A stretch of DNA of 64,000 nt from Stomorhina lunata (lineage: Eukaryota; Arthropoda; Insecta; Diptera; Rhiniidae), in NCBI GenBank assembly GCA_933228675.1, contig OW121743.1, positions 89,139,438 to 89,203,437 on the forward strand, written 5' to 3'. A program made the translations under genes and the position numbers. The notes below the pieces were generated by a model. The model was given only the letters and a program-made list of their open reading frames with translations, had not been told where the DNA came from and made no database searches. This document shows, one piece after another, positions 23,790 to 34,817 of this stretch. How positions within the stretch are numbered: the first letter of the stretch is position 1; each line of letters begins with the position of its first letter.

Positions 23790-26070
23790 ATAAATATCGA
23801 ACATTTTTTTAAAGATAAAGTTTTATATCGAAAATTTTTCCATAAAAAAAAAAATTATAACGAAAATTTTTCTTTAAAAAAATTTATATCGACAACTTTT
23901 CTATAGAAAAAATTTTATATTGAAAATTTTTCAAAAGAAATTTTTCTATAGAAAAAATTTTGTATCAAAAATTATTTTATAGAAAAAAATTTATATGGAA
24001 AATATTTGTATAGAAAAAATTGTATATCGAAAGTTTTTCTATAAACAAAATTTTATATGGAAAATTTTTCTATAGAAAAAGTTTTATATGGAAAATTTTC
24101 CTTTAAAAAAAAATTATCCATCGAACATTTTTCTATAGAAAAAATTTTATATCAAAAATGTTTCTATAAAAAAATTTTTATATTGAAAATTTTTTAAAGA
24201 TAAAATTTTATAACGAAAATTCTATAGAAAGAATTTTATAACGAAAATTTTTCTATAGAAAGAATTTTATAACGAAAATTTTTCCATAGAAAAATTTTAT
24301 AATGAAAATTTTTCTATAGAAAAATTTTATAACGAAAATTTTTCTATAGAAAAATTTTATAACGAAAATTTTTCTATAGAAAAATTTTATATCGAAAATT
24401 TTTCTATAGAAAAATTTTATATCGAAAATTTTTCTATAGAAAAATTTTATATCGAAAATTTTTCTATAAGAAAAATTTTTATCAAAAATTTTTCTATAGA
24501 AAAAATTTTTTATCGAAATTTATATAGAAAAATTTGATATCGAAAATTTTTCTATATAAAAATTTGATATCGAAAATGTTTCAATAGAACAATTTGATAT
24601 CGAAAATTTTTCTATAGAAAAGAAAAATTGTATATCTAAAATTTGTCTACAGAAAAATTTTATATCGAAAATTTTTCAATGAAAAAAAAAAATTCTATAG
24701 AAAAGATTTTATATCCATAATTTTTCTATAGAAAAAAAATTATATCGAAAAATGTTTCTTTAGAAAAAATTTTATATCGAAAAATTTGTCTATAAAAACA
24801 ATTTTACATCGAAAATTTTTTTTATCGAAAATTTTTCATTTTAAATTTTTTTTCTATCAAAACTTTATCTTTATAAATTTTTTTCTATAAAAACATTGTT
24901 TTTGAAAATTTTTTATATTGAAATTTTTTTTTATAAAATTTTTTGTATAGAAAAATTTCCAATATGAAATTTTTTCTATAGAAAAATTCTCGGTATAAAA
25001 TTTTTTCTATAAAAAAATTTTCGATATAAAATTTTTCTATAGAAAAATTTTCGGTATAAAATTTTTTCTATAGAAAAATTTTCGATATAAAATTTTTCTA
25101 TAGAAAAGTTTTCGATATAAAATTTTTCTATAGAAAAATTTTCGATATAAAATTTTTCTATAGAAAAATGATTGATTTTTGAATTTTTTCTATAGAAAAA
25201 TTTTCGATAAAAATATTTTCTATAGAAAAATTTTCGATAAAAATATTTTCTATAGAAAAATTTTCGATAAAAATATTTTCTATAGAAAAATTTTCGATAT
25301 AAAAATTTTTTCTATAGAAAATTTTAAATTAAAATTTTTTCAAAAAGAATCACTATTCGCATTTGATCCCAAATCTGTAACATTTATTTATTAATGTAAC
25401 AGATTTGGGATCAAATGCGAATAGTGATTCTTTTTGAATAATATTTACATCCCGACAATTTTGTTATTTTTTGTTAAAATTTTTTCTATAGAAAAATTTT
25501 CGATATAAAAATTTTTTCTATAGAAAAATTTTCGATATAAAATTTTTTCTATAGAAAAATTTTCGATATAAAATTTTTTCTATAGAAAAATTTTCGATAT
25601 AAAATTTTTTCTATAGAAAAATTTTCGATATAAAATTTTTTCTATAGAAAAATTTTCGATATAAAATTTTTCGATAGAAAAATTTTCGATATAAAATTTT
25701 TTCTATAGAAAAATTTTCAATATAAAATTTTTTCTATAGAAAAATTTTCAATATAAAAGTTTTTCTATAGAAAAGTTTTCGATATAAAATTTTTTTCTAT
25801 AGAAAAATTTTCGATATAAATTTTTTTTTATAGAAAAAGTTTTCAATATGAAATTTTTTTATAGAAAAATTTTCGATATAAAAGTTTTTCTAAAGAAAAA
25901 TTTTCGAAATAACAAATTTTCTTTGGCAAAATTTTGAATATAAAATTCTTTCTATAGAGAAATTTTCGATATAAAATTTTTCTATAGAAAAAAATTTTGG
26001 TATAAAATGTTTTATATAGAAAAATTTTCAATATCAAATTTTTTCTATAGAAAAATTTTCGATATCAATT
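23790..26070. repeat. 30-bp TCTATAGA satellite in two inverted halves
   Basis: Left half (about 23820-24835): monomers read ctatagaaaaattttatatc followed by gaaaattttt. Right half (about 24850-26070): they read ctatagaaaaattttcgata followed by taaaattttt, which is exactly the reverse complement rotated. The polarity switches once, near 24840, giving an inverted repeat with arms of about 1 kb. The right half is interrupted by the hairpin at 25341-25436. Some monomers spell a 10-residue periodic peptide; this is an artefact of the 30-bp period. Confidence 0.93.
25341..25436. repeat. 96-bp near-perfect hairpin inside the satellite
   Basis: Two 44-base arms (25341-25384 and 25393-25436) are complementary at 43 of 44 positions around an 8-base loop tatttatt. 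The arms (start CAAAAAGAATCACTATTCGC) are unrelated to the satellite on either side. It could be a minimal MITE or foldback element or, if transcribed, a microRNA- or hairpin-siRNA-like precursor. It is followed by about 50 bp of further non-satellite sequence before the satellite resumes. Confidence 0.85.
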
Positions 26071-26210
26071 TTTTTATGTTGTACTGTAGTGTATTGCACT
26101 AAAATTCCAATTTATTAGAATTATTAATTATAGTAATAAATAGTTATTTGATAAAACTTAATAATGTTTTATCTTAGGCTTCAGTTTTTAAGTTATACTA
26201 TAACTCTTAA

Positions 26211-26440
26211 ACATATCAGGATATTCTAGAGAAGGTCTTTCCATTATTTAAAAATCATGTTAGTCTTTAGCTATCGACTTTCAAACACGACAACGCAACA
26301 ATTCATACTGCTCGTTTGGTAAAATCGGGGTTGTAGTCCAAAAATGTAAGCCCTTTGAAATGTTCACCATACTCGCCTAACCTTAATATAATAGTTAATG
26401 TTCTGGGATGGCTGTCCAGAAATTTTAACAAGTCTAGAAC
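26211..26440 (+). pseudogene. Tc1-like transposase remnant
   Basis: One frame reads YQDILEKVFPLFKNH, then HDNATIHTARLVKSG, then SPYSPNLNI and VLGWLSR. This is the C-terminal part of a Tc1/mariner DDE transposase: HDNA holds the second catalytic Asp, and the SPDLNPIEN-type motif here reads SPNLNIIVN, so the expected Glu is Val. In-frame stops at 26268 and 26337 interrupt it. It is a non-functional fragment of a transposase that cuts and pastes DNA at TA sites. No TIRs were found next to it. Confidence 0.75.
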
Positions 26441-27732
26441 AAAAATTTTTGCAAAAATATAGGGGGTTAAATTTCAAAGTGTTGAGTGGGCTTTTCTAGT
26501 GAAACGCAGACTAGTAGCAATTTTGTATGTAAAATTTGAATTATAAGCTTGTCCTAGCTATATTTTTCGTTTACGAATTAGTTTTATTAAAAAAAATGTA
26601 ATCATTGTAAAATTTTTATGATTGAATATTATAAAATTCCATTATATAACAGTTCCCTTATATTTTCAAGTACTTACAAGATTAAGATTAATAGCCAACA
26701 AAACTAATATAAATAAATATTTGAAAATACCGATACTCTTAACGAAATTTACAACTTTCTAAAAGAAAAAATGTTGAAAATGATGGCATGGTTGATATAT
26801 AACATTTTATTATGCATATAACGTTTGTATTTTTATATTTATGGGTCGGCTAAGGTGACCGGGTACATCTGGTAGTTGTATATTTATGTGAAATATTATC
26901 AGTGATTTACCAACCTAATGTGCTGATAATTAAAATCAAGACATTAAGTACTGACCTTGCCAAAATTATTTAATATTATTATAATTTCATTTCTTTTTTA
27001 TACACTTCACTACAAGTGAAATGGGTATTCTAAGTTTCTTATTCCATTTGAAAGATCTATAGGATTTAAAAAAATAACATAAAAAATTGATCGGTAATTA
27101 ACTTAAATTGAATCCTATGTTAAACTATGCCTTGTTTCAATCTAGTAACCTAGTAAAAAGGATGGTAACATAAATTTACCTTATTTTAAATAAAAAAAAC
27201 ATAGGCCGTTTTTATTTCGGTTCTCTAGTTTAGAAGATATTTCGGTTACTGTCGTGTTATGGTCCCTTAAATATTTTTGTACCAAGAAGTATGTACCAAA
27301 AATGTTTTTTGTCCAACAAAATGATTCGTCGGATCCTCGCTAAGACACAAGTAACGTATCCAATGTTCGTCATGGCCTTATATTCTACTCATACACGTTT
27401 CAAATTCTATTCTTTTTATCGCAAAATTTTTTATTATTTAATGCGTAATTTTCCTTTCTTTTTTTTTTAAATTTGTTATGATTTCTTGGTTGTTAGCATT
27501 TTTTTTTTTTGCAAATAAAAATTTAATTTCTTCAGAGGCTCATAAAAAAATTTCAATGTCATTGATAAAAAGAAATATTTATGTATACGCAAAAAAAAGT
27601 GAATTTTTGTAGATTTTACGCAAATGCTAGGGGTATCAAAATAAAAGAAAATTTTATTTGATAATAAATGAGATCATGTTGCACTTTTAAAATAAAATTT
27701 AGGCAATGAAATTTTGTGCTATTTTAATTTTA
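26441..27732. other. Diffuse sequence, no gene seen
   Basis: The first ~120 bp may be further decayed Tc1-like sequence. A short end-like phrase tatacacttcactacaagtg at 27000 resembles, but does not match, the mini-me-like 3' terminus. Nothing else is recognised. Confidence 0.45.
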
Positions 27733-27879
27733 TGTTTGTTCCCGTACTTTAACGAAACAACCCAAACTTACTCAAACGTGTTCCCGTACAAAATTTTCAA
27801 TACAAATTGTTGTTTTTTGAGTAAATTCTGACCACTTCGGACTGTTTTGGGTAGTTTCGTTAGAGTACGGGAACAAACA
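27733..27879. mobile_element. 147-bp MITE with 5-bp target duplication
   Basis: The terminal inverted repeats start TGTTTGTTCCCGTAC and extend about 36 bp with roughly three mismatches (left from 27733, right ending 27879). The element is flanked by TTTTA on both sides (27728-27732 and 27880-27884), a plausible 5-bp target site duplication. A further 'gttcccgtac' lies internally. It has no coding capacity. Confidence 0.7.
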
Positions 27880-27884
27880 TTTTA

Positions 27885-29476
27885 TTTCAAAACTTTGACA
27901 TTTTAAAAATGAAGATTTCAAAAATAGAATTAGCAGGGTTTTCAATAATATTTTGGGAACATGCGATTTCAGTACGATTTGAATTAACGATTTTGATAAA
28001 ATTTTAACGATGGGTATGTTTTTGGAGTATAGATCAACTAGGAAAGGATTTTTGAAAATTTCGATGCTGAGGGGGTAAAAAGGGAAACAAATTGAAAACG
28101 TTATATCTTCCTAAATAATAGGTATAAAAACAAAATTTAAATTAGGTTTTGAACAGCTATAAAAATAGGTGGATAGGTATTTGTTCCTTATTTGAAACTA
28201 TGCTTGATAGGGGGTAAAAAAAGGGTGAAAATTGTTTTTGGTACTATTTTTAACCCACTCTTATCTTTTGAACCAAAGAATATAGAAAGAAAATTTGTAC
28301 TGCAACCAATAAATGTGAAAAAAATATTGAACACGTATATGGTACTTTTTTAATTTCGGGGGCCAAAATGGGTAAAACTGGGATAACATGATAACTTAAC
28401 ATTTCATAAAAAACATGAATAAGATAAAATATATTTACTGTACCGAATTCAATTGGTACCACATATGCATATGGAGCTTTTTTGGAAATAAGGGAATAAA
28501 AAGGGGAAACAGTTGGTAACGTTATAACTTTTAAAGTATTAGGTATATCTATATCTTTTATATATATGTCCTTTATAGAATAGCAAACTATGCACTTGAT
28601 CATGTTATGATCTTTAGAAAATTTGTTGTGCATAAAACGGTGAATGTTTCTAACTTAGTGTGACTAATTTCCGACAAAATGAATAAACTCGTAAACTATG
28701 GATTTGATAATGCTATGATATTTAGCAAAGTTCTTGCGCATGACCCGGCAAAAGTTTCTTAGTTGGCACGATCGATTTCCGACAGATGGCGGCACTGAAA
28801 ATTACTCAAAGTGAATTTAATCAAAAACTATGCATTTGATCATGTTATTATCTTTAGAAAAGTTGTTGCGCATAAGCCGACAAAGCTTTCTTTGTTGTTA
28901 TGGACGATTTCCGGCTGTTGGCGCCAAGAAAAATTACTCAAAATCAATTAATTAGTAAACTGTACATTTGATAATGGTGTTATCTTTAGCAAAGTTTTTG
29001 CGTATGAACTGACAAAGGTTTTTTAATTAGTATGAACATTTCCTACAGGTGGAGCATGAGCAGACGAAGGTTTCTAAGTTGATATGACAAATTTCCGACA
29101 GGTGACGCCACTGAATATTACTCAAAATAAATAAAACGTAAACTGTGCATCTTTAGCAAAGTTCTTGCGATAGGACAATACGAATAAAATGATTCAAAAT
29201 TAATTAGATATTTGTGTAATGTCTTTTCTCCAGAGACCGAATATTAATACTTTTAAAACAATATTTTCATATTTTAATCCATACAAAAACAATCATTGAA
29301 GTTTTAAAAATAATAAAAATCCCTAATGATTTTTGTTCGAAAAATTTTGTATCGTTTTTCAATCCGATGAAAATAAAAAATAAAAAAATCGTTTGGGATA
29401 TTTATCAGTTCAAGACAATTTTCATCTTTTTTCATCCGATGAAAAAAAATTTTGATAGAAAATATTCAAATTTTAT
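27885..29476. repeat. Diffuse region with ~132-bp degenerate tandem repeat
   Basis: From about 28560 to 29200 the phrases aaactatgcatttgatca, atctttagcaaagtt and atttccgacag recur. The 'aaacta/aaactg' landmark lies at 28585, 28693, 28825, 28957 and 29140, with a spacing of 132 bp between the two best copies. From 28060 to 28560 a looser repeat of 'gggggtaaaaa' and 'acgttataactt' is seen. A 127-codon minus-strand frame (28250-28633) lies across it and has no recognisable protein features. Confidence 0.6.
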
Positions 29477-29996
29477 TTCTGTTACTTCCAGGAAAAATTT
29501 TCCTGGTTTCATTCATCATAATGTTTATGTTAATGCAAAGATTAGTCAATTCTAAAATCCTTGATGTTTACCCCTTGGAGTAGTATATTCTGTAATGTTG
29601 TTTCTATCCATGATGGGTGATGGGTCCAAAGAAACAAGACTCGTTTGTATATCGATCCGCTCGATCCGAGACAGACGCTCGTTTGCAGCCGCAACTAATA
29701 TTTTGAACAGACCCTGCATTTTCGAACTTTACCAAGTACAATTATCTTAGACCCTTAGACCAAATAGGCTGGAATGGCTCTAAGATAACTCCCTCTTATA
29801 TTAGCCCTGACCTAGAATCCTACACTGGTTGTTTACCGCATCTAAAACTATTTTATTCAGGTTTCCAAGATGTACCACGAGGAGGTTAGAGTGGGAATTG
29901 GATACAGTTCTTACCTGGTAACTGGAGACGCTAGGCAACTGTTGCATCCTCCCATGCCCTATGCTCTACTGGAAGTCAAGAATGACAGAAGAAGAG
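29477..29996. mobile_element. Mosaic repeat element, copy 1
   Basis: A diverged second copy of the element at 31293-31863, alignable from ggtttcattcatca (about 29505) to gcaactgttgcatcc (about 29949). The right end reads GCCCTATGCTCTACTGGAAG and runs to ACAGAAGAAGAGG, which is the reverse complement of the left end of copy 2. This means the family carries, or once carried, inverted termini. The left end contains the palindrome CCAGGAAAAATTTTCCTGG at 29488-29506. No ORF is conserved between copies. Confidence 0.6.
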
Positions 29997-31192
29997 GATT
30001 TGTCCTGGTATAAAAAGTCTTTAGAACGTTTAAATAACAATAAATTCTATTATTGTTGCAAATTTTACATTGAAATGGTTTTGCGAATCGAAGAAACCAC
30101 CATTAGTCACATTAGGATTATTAGGTTTAACTTCGATGTCCTAAAACATTCCAATTAATTGGAAACATATTCATACATTCATTGTTGAAAATTTTAAAAT
30201 TTCAAAAATATTTTATTTTTTCAAAGTCAAAACAGAAGTTCAAAAATAAAACAATCAATTATTTATTTCTGTTCGGAAATTTATCGTTAAAGATTTTTAA
30301 AATTTTCATCATGAGGGATATTTATATTTCAAATATAAATCCCTCATTTTTATTCATCGATCGATTGATTTAAAAAATAAAACAATATTCGGTCTCTGCT
30401 TTTCTCCAAATTTATTTTAGTTGTTTAAAAGTTTAAAATTTGCCTAGAAAAGCTTATTATAAAGCTACGAGCTAATCTCGGTCAACCATATACTCATTTA
30501 TTAATTTCATAAAAAGGTGCAACTCCCCCTGACCCTATCCTAAAAATTTTGTTACACCTTTCAGATTGTGCGATATTTAGATATAAAACTTTGTAGTAGA
30601 ACCTGAGGACAACCAGATTATTTGAGAGCCTAAATCTATTTGGTATTAGTATATGTCAAGTAGTGTTGCCAGAGTACCACATATACATCCGATATGATAC
30701 AAAAGTACGAAGCGCATCAGTGATGCGCCGTTTTGACGTTTACCCTTTTAGACCTATCGAGTAATAATTGGATTTTTAAAGAGTACAAAATATATTTACA
30801 TCGACTCAGGAAGTGATTCAGTGTTGATCAGTATACTTAGAGGTGGGTCTGAGAACAATTTTCCTGTAAGATTCCGATAGAATTATAGAATTAACTCAGA
30901 TTGTATGTATAGTGAAATATGTAGGTTTTACTATTGCGATTCCACTGTATTATATAAATTATAATGTTTTACGAATAAGATTATGCGGTCACTGCCTGGG
31001 ATTTATGCTTGATTTATTACAAATCATCGTTTGAAAAGTTTGTGATATTGTATGTATGTACTTTTGATTAGCGCGAATTAAAATAAAAATATTTTTATAA
31101 TTTTAACAGTGGGTGCTCGAATTCCTTAATTTTACAGCACAAACTTTTAAAAATAATTCTAAGATAGTTCTAGCTGCACCCGCACAATGGTT
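29997..31192. other. Diffuse sequence with one mini-me fragment
   Basis: No gene seen. 30798-30870 is a fragment of the mini-me-like 3' region ('cgactcaggaagtgattc', 'gaggtgggtctgag'). 30712-30728 is a 17-bp perfect palindrome, GCGCATCAGTGATGCGC, unusual for its GC content here. Confidence 0.5.
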
Positions 31193-32375
31193 TAAAACAA
31201 AAAAAAAAAAAAGTTGTAATAAATCTGTATCTTCTGCACTGTAAGTCTTCTAACTCAAGCTTTCGGAAATTTGAATTTATGGTTACCCCATGTTTCTTCT
31301 TCTTCTTCTGTTATCCTTAACTCCCAGTGGAGCATAGGGCCTCGTCGGATAGAATTGGTTTCATTCATCAGGATGTTCTTTCATAGATTAGGCACCTCCA
31401 AAATCCTTGTGCCAGCTGCCGTAGCAGGGGGATTTCTCGCATGATTACCCCTTGGAGTAGTATATTCTGTTATGTGGTTTCTTTCCATGCTTAAAACATC
31501 GTAAGTGCTAAGTCGATGGATGATGAGTCCAAAGACAAGAGCCACGTTTGTAAAGCGAGTCGCTCGATCCGGGACAGACACCCGCTTGTAGCCGCAACTA
31601 ACATGTTGAACGGACGCTACAGTTCCGTACTTTACAAAGTACAATTATCTTAGACCCTTAGACCAAATACGTCGGAATGGCTCCAAGATAACTCCCTCTC
31701 ACGTTGGCCCTGACCTAGAATCCCAATCGGGTTATTTACCGCATCTTCAACTAGGTTGCTCAGGTTTCCAGGATGTACCACTAGGAGGTGTGAGTAGGAA
31801 TTGAATACAGTTGTTACCTGTTAGCAGGAAACCCAGGCAACAACTGCATCCCATTTACATCCCACCCCGTGTTTACACATGGTGAATTATTGGTCGTCAA
31901 AGTAGACCACCCCGGAGGTAAAAACTGGCTTCACAGTTTTGTTTCTTAAGCTGTTGGCTATATGTCAATATTTTTAAAAAAAATTATCGGTTTAATATCA
32001 AATGCACAAACGATCAAAAACTAAAACAAGTCGAAGTGAAAAATAATTTTTTTCATTTTTGAAATGAAATAACTTAAAAGCAATAACAGTTAATAAAGTG
32101 AAGTTTTTTCTTCGTATCCTCAAGTTCATTTCATAATTTAAAAAATCAACCATTTTGGACAACAATGGAAAGAGCTACACGGTCCAAAAGATGTTTTACT
32201 ATTGGGGTGGTCTACTTTGGCGCCCAATAATTCATCCTGTGTAAACAAAGGGTTACCATAAATCCAAAATTGAGAAAGCCTGGGTTCTCCTTAAGAATTC
32301 TGTCATACATACTGAAGCAATCAGACTTGAAATTTAGAAGATATTATTACTATTTTATTTTTTGGTTCAAAATCA
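31193..32375. mobile_element. Transib-like TIR element, copy 2, interrupted
   Basis: The left end is CACAATGGTTTAAAAC (31193), followed by the shared 'atcttctgcactgtaag' block. The right end around 32330-32375 is 'tagaagatattattac' and is degenerate. The inverted homology is longer here than in copy 1: TTTATGGTTACCC (about 31276), TGAATTATTGG (about 31882) and CAAAGTAGACCACCCC (about 31899) all have complements at 32190-32260. It is split by the insertion at 31293-31863. The central ~600 bp of copy 1 are missing, so it is an internal-deletion derivative. Confidence 0.65.
31293..31863. mobile_element. Mosaic repeat element, copy 2, inserted in a Transib-like TIR
   Basis: 571 bp flanked by ACCCCATG (31285-31292) and ACCCCGTG (31864-31871), an 8-bp near-identical duplication. 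The target can be checked because the other TIR of the host element shows the uninterrupted sequence (TTATGGTAACCC then TTTGTTTACAC, read on the minus strand). On the minus strand the element ends in AACAGAAGAAGAAGAAG, a simple tail as in a retroposon, while an 8-bp duplication would suit a hAT element. Class left open. An 87-codon minus-strand frame (31381-31644) is not conserved in copy 1. Confidence 0.65.
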
Positions 32376-32780
32376 TAAAATCATTTTTCGACTGGGTCAT
32401 TCATATAAAATCAAATTTGAGTTTAATTTTTGTGGAAATATTCTTCGTATTCAATTATATAACAAGTAAGAAAGTGCTATAGTCGGTCAAGCCCGACCAT
32501 ACGATACCCTTCACCACTGAAGTCAAAAGTTTTATTTTTTCTGTATAAAGACAAATATTTGCTAAATTTTGCCATCATACAAACATTTTCTCAAAACTTA
32601 TATATTTAAGTTGCTTCCGACATTTGGACTTATATGAGATCTAGGGTCAAATGTGAACCGATTATCTCGAAATTTGGCAAATTGATTAATAGTTATTACA
32701 AAAATTATGTATGTATAAAATTCCCATTATCTTCAGATTTACGAGCTTTTTACTGATTTTTGTCTCATTTAGTGCGTTTT

Positions 32781-32917
32781 TATACCCACCATCAAAAAGA
32801 ATGGGGGGTATATTGAGATTGTCATTCCGTTTGTAATTTCCTTAATATTGGCTCAAAAATCAAAAACGATATATATTCTGAATCCTTATGAAATTCTAAG
32901 ACGGTTGAGCGATGTCC

Positions 32918-32972
<55 letters not shown>

Positions 32973-32973
32973 C

Positions 32974-33015
<42 letters not shown>

Positions 33016-34608
33016 CTGTTGGAATCACGATAACGCCTAAACGAAAGGAGCTAGCTCACTGAAACTTGGTAAAACCTATCTTCATCTATGAGAAAATTTT
33101 GGTAATGAAATTGGGCAAAATCCGTTAACATTTGACCATAGCTCCCGTATAACCTCGCCTACGCTAATCGCTTATTTGCTAATAAATAACAAACTATAGT
33201 AGCTATGCTGATAAAATTTGGTATATAGAAGTTTTTCATAAGCCTTATACAGCATGTAAAATTTCATCAAAATCGGTTCACATTTAGTCATAGCTCCCAT
33301 ACAAAAAACTTACGGAAACAGCCAAAATTTCACCTAAAATACACTTAAATGCCAATAAATCCAAAACTATAACAGATATAATCACTAAATTTACTACGAG
33401 GTGGTCTTATGTCGGTGCCAACGAGTGTCGCAATCGGTCACCATTTGACCATAGCTCCCATATAAAAAACTTACGGAAACACAAAAATACAAAAAGAAAA
33501 GGGGGTTTATGTCCGTCTTTCTGTCAGATAAAAGCACGATAGCGCCCTAACGAAAAGAGTTACAACAACAAAATTTTACAAAAGGAAGTCTTATGTGAAT
33601 GCCCACTAGTGTGCAAAATTTTGTCATAATCGGTCACCATTTGACCATAGCTCCCATATAAAAAACTTACGGAAATACAAAAAGAAAACACAGTTTATGT
33701 CCGTCTTTCCGTAAGAGAAAAGCGCGATAGTTCCTTAACTACAAGAGCTAGAGAGACAAAATTTAGCAAAAGTATTTTCGATATGTTATAGAAATTGTGT
33801 GCTGAAAATGGGTAAAATCGGTTCACATTTAGTTAGAGCTCCCATATAACCCTGCCCCGGGAATCACATTTATGCTAATAAATTGAATAAAATTTTAAAA
33901 TCTATGACTACTAAATTTAGAACAGAGAAATTTTATACAACTTTCAGTCAGTATGTCAAATTTTATAGGAATCGGTCCATTTTTGACCATAGCTTTCATA
34001 TAAAAACCGCTCCCGGAAACGACTAACACGCCAGCTAAAAGCTATTAAATTATAAACTATGTCAGCTATGGCCACTAAATTTTGCACAAATAAACTTTAT
34101 ACTAATACCAGCCAGTATATTAAATTTTGTAACATTCGGTCAACATTTGGCTGTAGTTCTTTTATATATAACATCCCCTTTTTATATCTACAATCAAAAA
34201 GATTTGGAGGTACATTCAGTATATAAAGATTGCATCTACGAAATTAGATAGCTATTAATCAATGTTAGGTCCAGCCTTTATACACGGTAGGTGCATTAGG
34301 AACTCCTAACAAAATATATGAACCTGCCGTGTTGCTATCAACATGTTTATGGCACAACGAAACAGCTTATTAATGTGAAACTATATTTGGTTATGGAACA
34401 GCATTTTGTCCAAGGTAGATACTTGGAAAACCACTTAGATACTTTTAAATGTTGAACTATAGTAACTATACCACTGCAACCGAATTAAGTCCAAATATAT
34501 TACCAACAATACCACATTTGGTCAACATTTTGAATTAGCTGCACTCTCGTACAACTTGATGGTGGGTATACAGGATTCGGCACAGCCGAATATAACACTC
34601 TTACTTCT
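32781..34608 (-). mobile_element. Second Helentron-like family (type 2), nested in copy E
   Basis: On the minus strand it begins aagtaagagtgttatattcg followed by the stem gctgtgccg, and it ends gatggtgggtata. It shares with the mini-me family the ACAAGTAAG-like 5' end, the CCCACC/GGTGGG 3' hairpin and the 'gcgatgtccgtctg' core, but the body differs. The body has several ~190-bp blocks of 'gaccatagctcccatataa' (33130-34150). The inserted sequence removes cleanly: 'gcgtttt' plus 'taaagaa' restores the host, so there is no target duplication. Confidence 0.8.
32914..33020. repeat. (GTCY)n microsatellite in type 2 element
   Basis: About 107 bp of GTCT/GTCC repeats directly after gcgatgtccgtc in the nested element. 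The same site in copy F carries 366 bp, so the array length differs over threefold between copies. Confidence 0.95.
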
Positions 34609-34817
34609 TAAAGAAAAGTTTGTATGGGAGCTATGGTCAAATGTGGACCGATTTTAACGAAATTTGATACAGTGATTTACATCGCTAAATCGACTCAGAA
34701 AGTGATTCTAGGCCTATTGGTATACTAAAAGGGTGGTCTCAGACAAATATTTCCATGCGTTACATACATCAGCACAAACTTATAATACCCTTTCCACCTA
34801 TGGTGGTGAAGGGTATA

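Larger units (their letters stand above)
32461..34817 (+). mobile_element. Mini-me/Helentron-like element, copy E, split by an insertion
   Basis: The 5' part (32461-32780) starts AACAAGTAAGAAAGTGCTATAG; the 3' part (34609-34817) resumes with taaagaaaagtttgtatggg and ends ggtggtgaagggtata. The break falls exactly within the 'agtgcgtttttaaagaa' of copy A. The 3' part also has a deletion joining gatacagtgattt to acatcgctaaatcg, removing the GTCY block. Confidence 0.82.

Noticed and set aside
25341..25436. Calling the hairpin a microRNA gene
   Set aside because: Pairing is too perfect and there is no expression evidence or promoter; a MITE/foldback or hairpin-siRNA source is as likely.
28250..28633. 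127-codon minus-strand ORF
   Set aside because: Lies across a degenerate tandem repeat, has no recognisable domain, and its residues follow the repeat phrases.
31350..31385. TCATCAG (CTGATGA on the minus strand) as a second hammerhead
   Set aside because: The downstream minus-strand sequence reads ATGAAACC directly with no stem II and no partner strand for stem I. The same holds for CTGATGA at about 39908.
31381..31644. 87-codon minus-strand ORF in the mosaic element
   Set aside because: The diverged copy at 29477-29996 does not keep the frame, so there is no sign of selection on a protein.
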